Below are positions 63,295 through 64,000 of a stretch of 64,000 nt of DNA, in pieces. The stretch's first letter is position 1; each line of letters starts with the position of its first letter. Made by a program: the position numbers and the translations under genes. The notes under the pieces are model-generated. The model did not search any database. It was not told the DNA's origin and saw only the letters and a list, made by a program, of their open reading frames with translations. Origin of the DNA: Planctomycetia bacterium (lineage in GTDB: Bacteria; Planctomycetota; Phycisphaerae; Phycisphaerales; SM1A02); contig SXUI01000016.1 in the NCBI GenBank assembly GCA_005790605.1, forward strand, positions 56,080 through 120,079. The letters run 5' to 3'.

Positions 63295-64000
63295 GGCGCA
63301 ATGCCTCAATCGGGTCAAGGCGCGCAGCCTTAATCGCCGGGAACATGCCGAAGATCAGGCCTGTTCCAGCGCTAAACGCGAAGGAAAGCACAACCGCCCA
63401 AAGCGGAATGTTGGCTTCGTCGAGTTGCGCGTCGGGGATCTTTGTCAATCCAAACGCAATCAGTCGCCCGCAGGCCAGGCCGACGAACCCGCCTACAACA
63501 CAGAGCGTGACGGCCTCGAGAAGGAACTGCAAGAGAATCGCATTGGGCGTCGCGCCGACTGCCTTCCGAAGTCCGATCTCGCGCGTCCGCTCACTCACGC
63601 TGACGAGCATGATGTTCATGATGCCAATGCCACCGACGAGCAGCGAGATCCCAACGATGCCGCCCGCGATCGCAGTGATGCCAGACGCGAGCGTCTTGAA
63701 TTGTTGGATGAATCGATCGATGGCTTCCACTTGGAATGATTCCGTGTCGCCAGCAGGAATCCCTCGCGCCTTGCGAAGAATCCAACGCATTTCCGCGACG
63801 CCTTCATCCGCGAGCTCTGGGCTCTTCAAGAGTGCTTCAATGCGCAGGAAGTAATCCCTCGGCTGAAACTTCTCCGCAACACTGAACGGAACAAAGATCT
63901 CGGCGGAACTCGTGTTCATGCCAAAGAATCGCGACTGCACCGTTTCGATAATGCCGACGATCAGAAATCTTCGTCCGCCGAGCATGATGAATTGACCCAC
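63287..64000 (-). CDS. MacB-type ABC transporter permease, C-terminal part (5' truncated)
   Basis: The frame is open to the window edge, so the N-terminal part is missing. The visible 237 residues show part of the periplasmic domain (about 1-110) and three membrane segments with the FtsX pattern: GGIGIMNIMLVSVSERTREIGLRKAVGATPNAILLQF, VGGFVGLACGRLIAFGL and SFAFSAGTGLIFGMFPA. The end is PAIKAARLDPIEALRHE, typical of MacB. It forms an efflux pump with the TolC-like protein; the MacA part would lie beyond 64000. Confidence 0.88.
   Translation of the reverse strand: MGQFIMLGGRRFLIVGIIETVQSRFFGMNTSSAEIFVPFSVAEKFQPRDYFLRIEALLKSPELADEGVAEMRWILRKARGIPAGDTESFQVEAIDRFIQQFKTLASGITAIAGGIVGISLLVGGIGIMNIMLVSVSERTREIGLRKAVGATPNAILLQFLLEAVTLCVVGGFVGLACGRLIAFGLTKIPDAQLDEANIPLWAVVLSFAFSAGTGLIFGMFPAIKAARLDPIEALRHE

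Noticed and set aside
1..64000. CRISPR arrays, rRNA genes or ordinary tRNA genes
   Set aside because: No regularly spaced repeats and no rRNA or complete tRNA sequence were seen on either strand.

Overview
The window looks like a chromosome segment of a planctomycete, probably of the Phycisphaerae group. The reasons are pseudopilins with the planctomycete H-X9-DG-type ending, an exported protein with a dockerin-like C-terminal repeat pair, PQQ-propeller/TPR exported proteins, a rhamnulose-1-phosphate aldolase/dehydrogenase fusion, and frequent starts without a clear Shine-Dalgarno site. The lineage is an inference from gene content only.

Layout. 1-13571 (+ strand apart from two genes): a secretin cut by the window edge, a lipoprotein, an acidic protein and a very large PQQ-propeller protein on the other strand, a LEA-like lipoprotein, then pilT, a pilC/gspF gene and three pilin-like genes, one of them 800 residues long with calcium-loop motifs. 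13527-16121: polyphosphate kinase and QueD. 16177-19729: a Mn/Zn-type ABC importer operon preceded by a perfect 24-bp palindrome. 19726-22078: an H-X9-DG pseudopilin, a dockerin-tailed exported protein and a sigma region-4 protein. 22175-37373 (- strand): a large type IV pilus operon, read from high to low coordinates as major pilin, small pseudopilins, pilMNOPQ, a TPR lipoprotein, a histidine kinase, a response regulator, an HD-GYP protein, a STAS protein, pilB and pilC. A PilZ-like gene sits upstream. 38247-41982: serC, a flavin reductase, a low-molecular-weight tyrosine phosphatase and sthA. 41979-49376: rhamnose catabolism genes (aldolase/dehydrogenase fusion and rhamnulokinase), with a divergent three-gene sugar-modifying operon.

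49695-60996 is an 11.3-kb mobile island inserted at the 3' end of ssrA (tmRNA, 60972-61319, - strand). It is bounded by a 26-bp direct repeat of the ssrA 3' end. It carries a ClpP-fold SDH_sah protein with a small coupled gene, a methyltransferase/restriction endonuclease pair, a small unknown gene, a sigma-like protein, a prohead-protease/major-capsid fusion, an AlpA-like HTH protein, a primase/DUF3987 helicase-like protein and a tyrosine integrase. No terminase, portal or tail gene is present, so it resembles a phage satellite or a remnant element.

The most unusual observation is that the integrase reading frame runs through the attachment repeat. In the integrated state its last ~68 codons come from the antisense strand of host ssrA. 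The left end of the island carries, in the same frame straight after the other repeat copy, a 93-codon tail (linker plus helix) that would be joined to the integrase only in the excised circle. Integration would therefore swap the C-terminus of the integrase. 61399-64000: a TolC-family outer-membrane protein and the end of a MacB-type permease, an efflux operon cut by the window edge.
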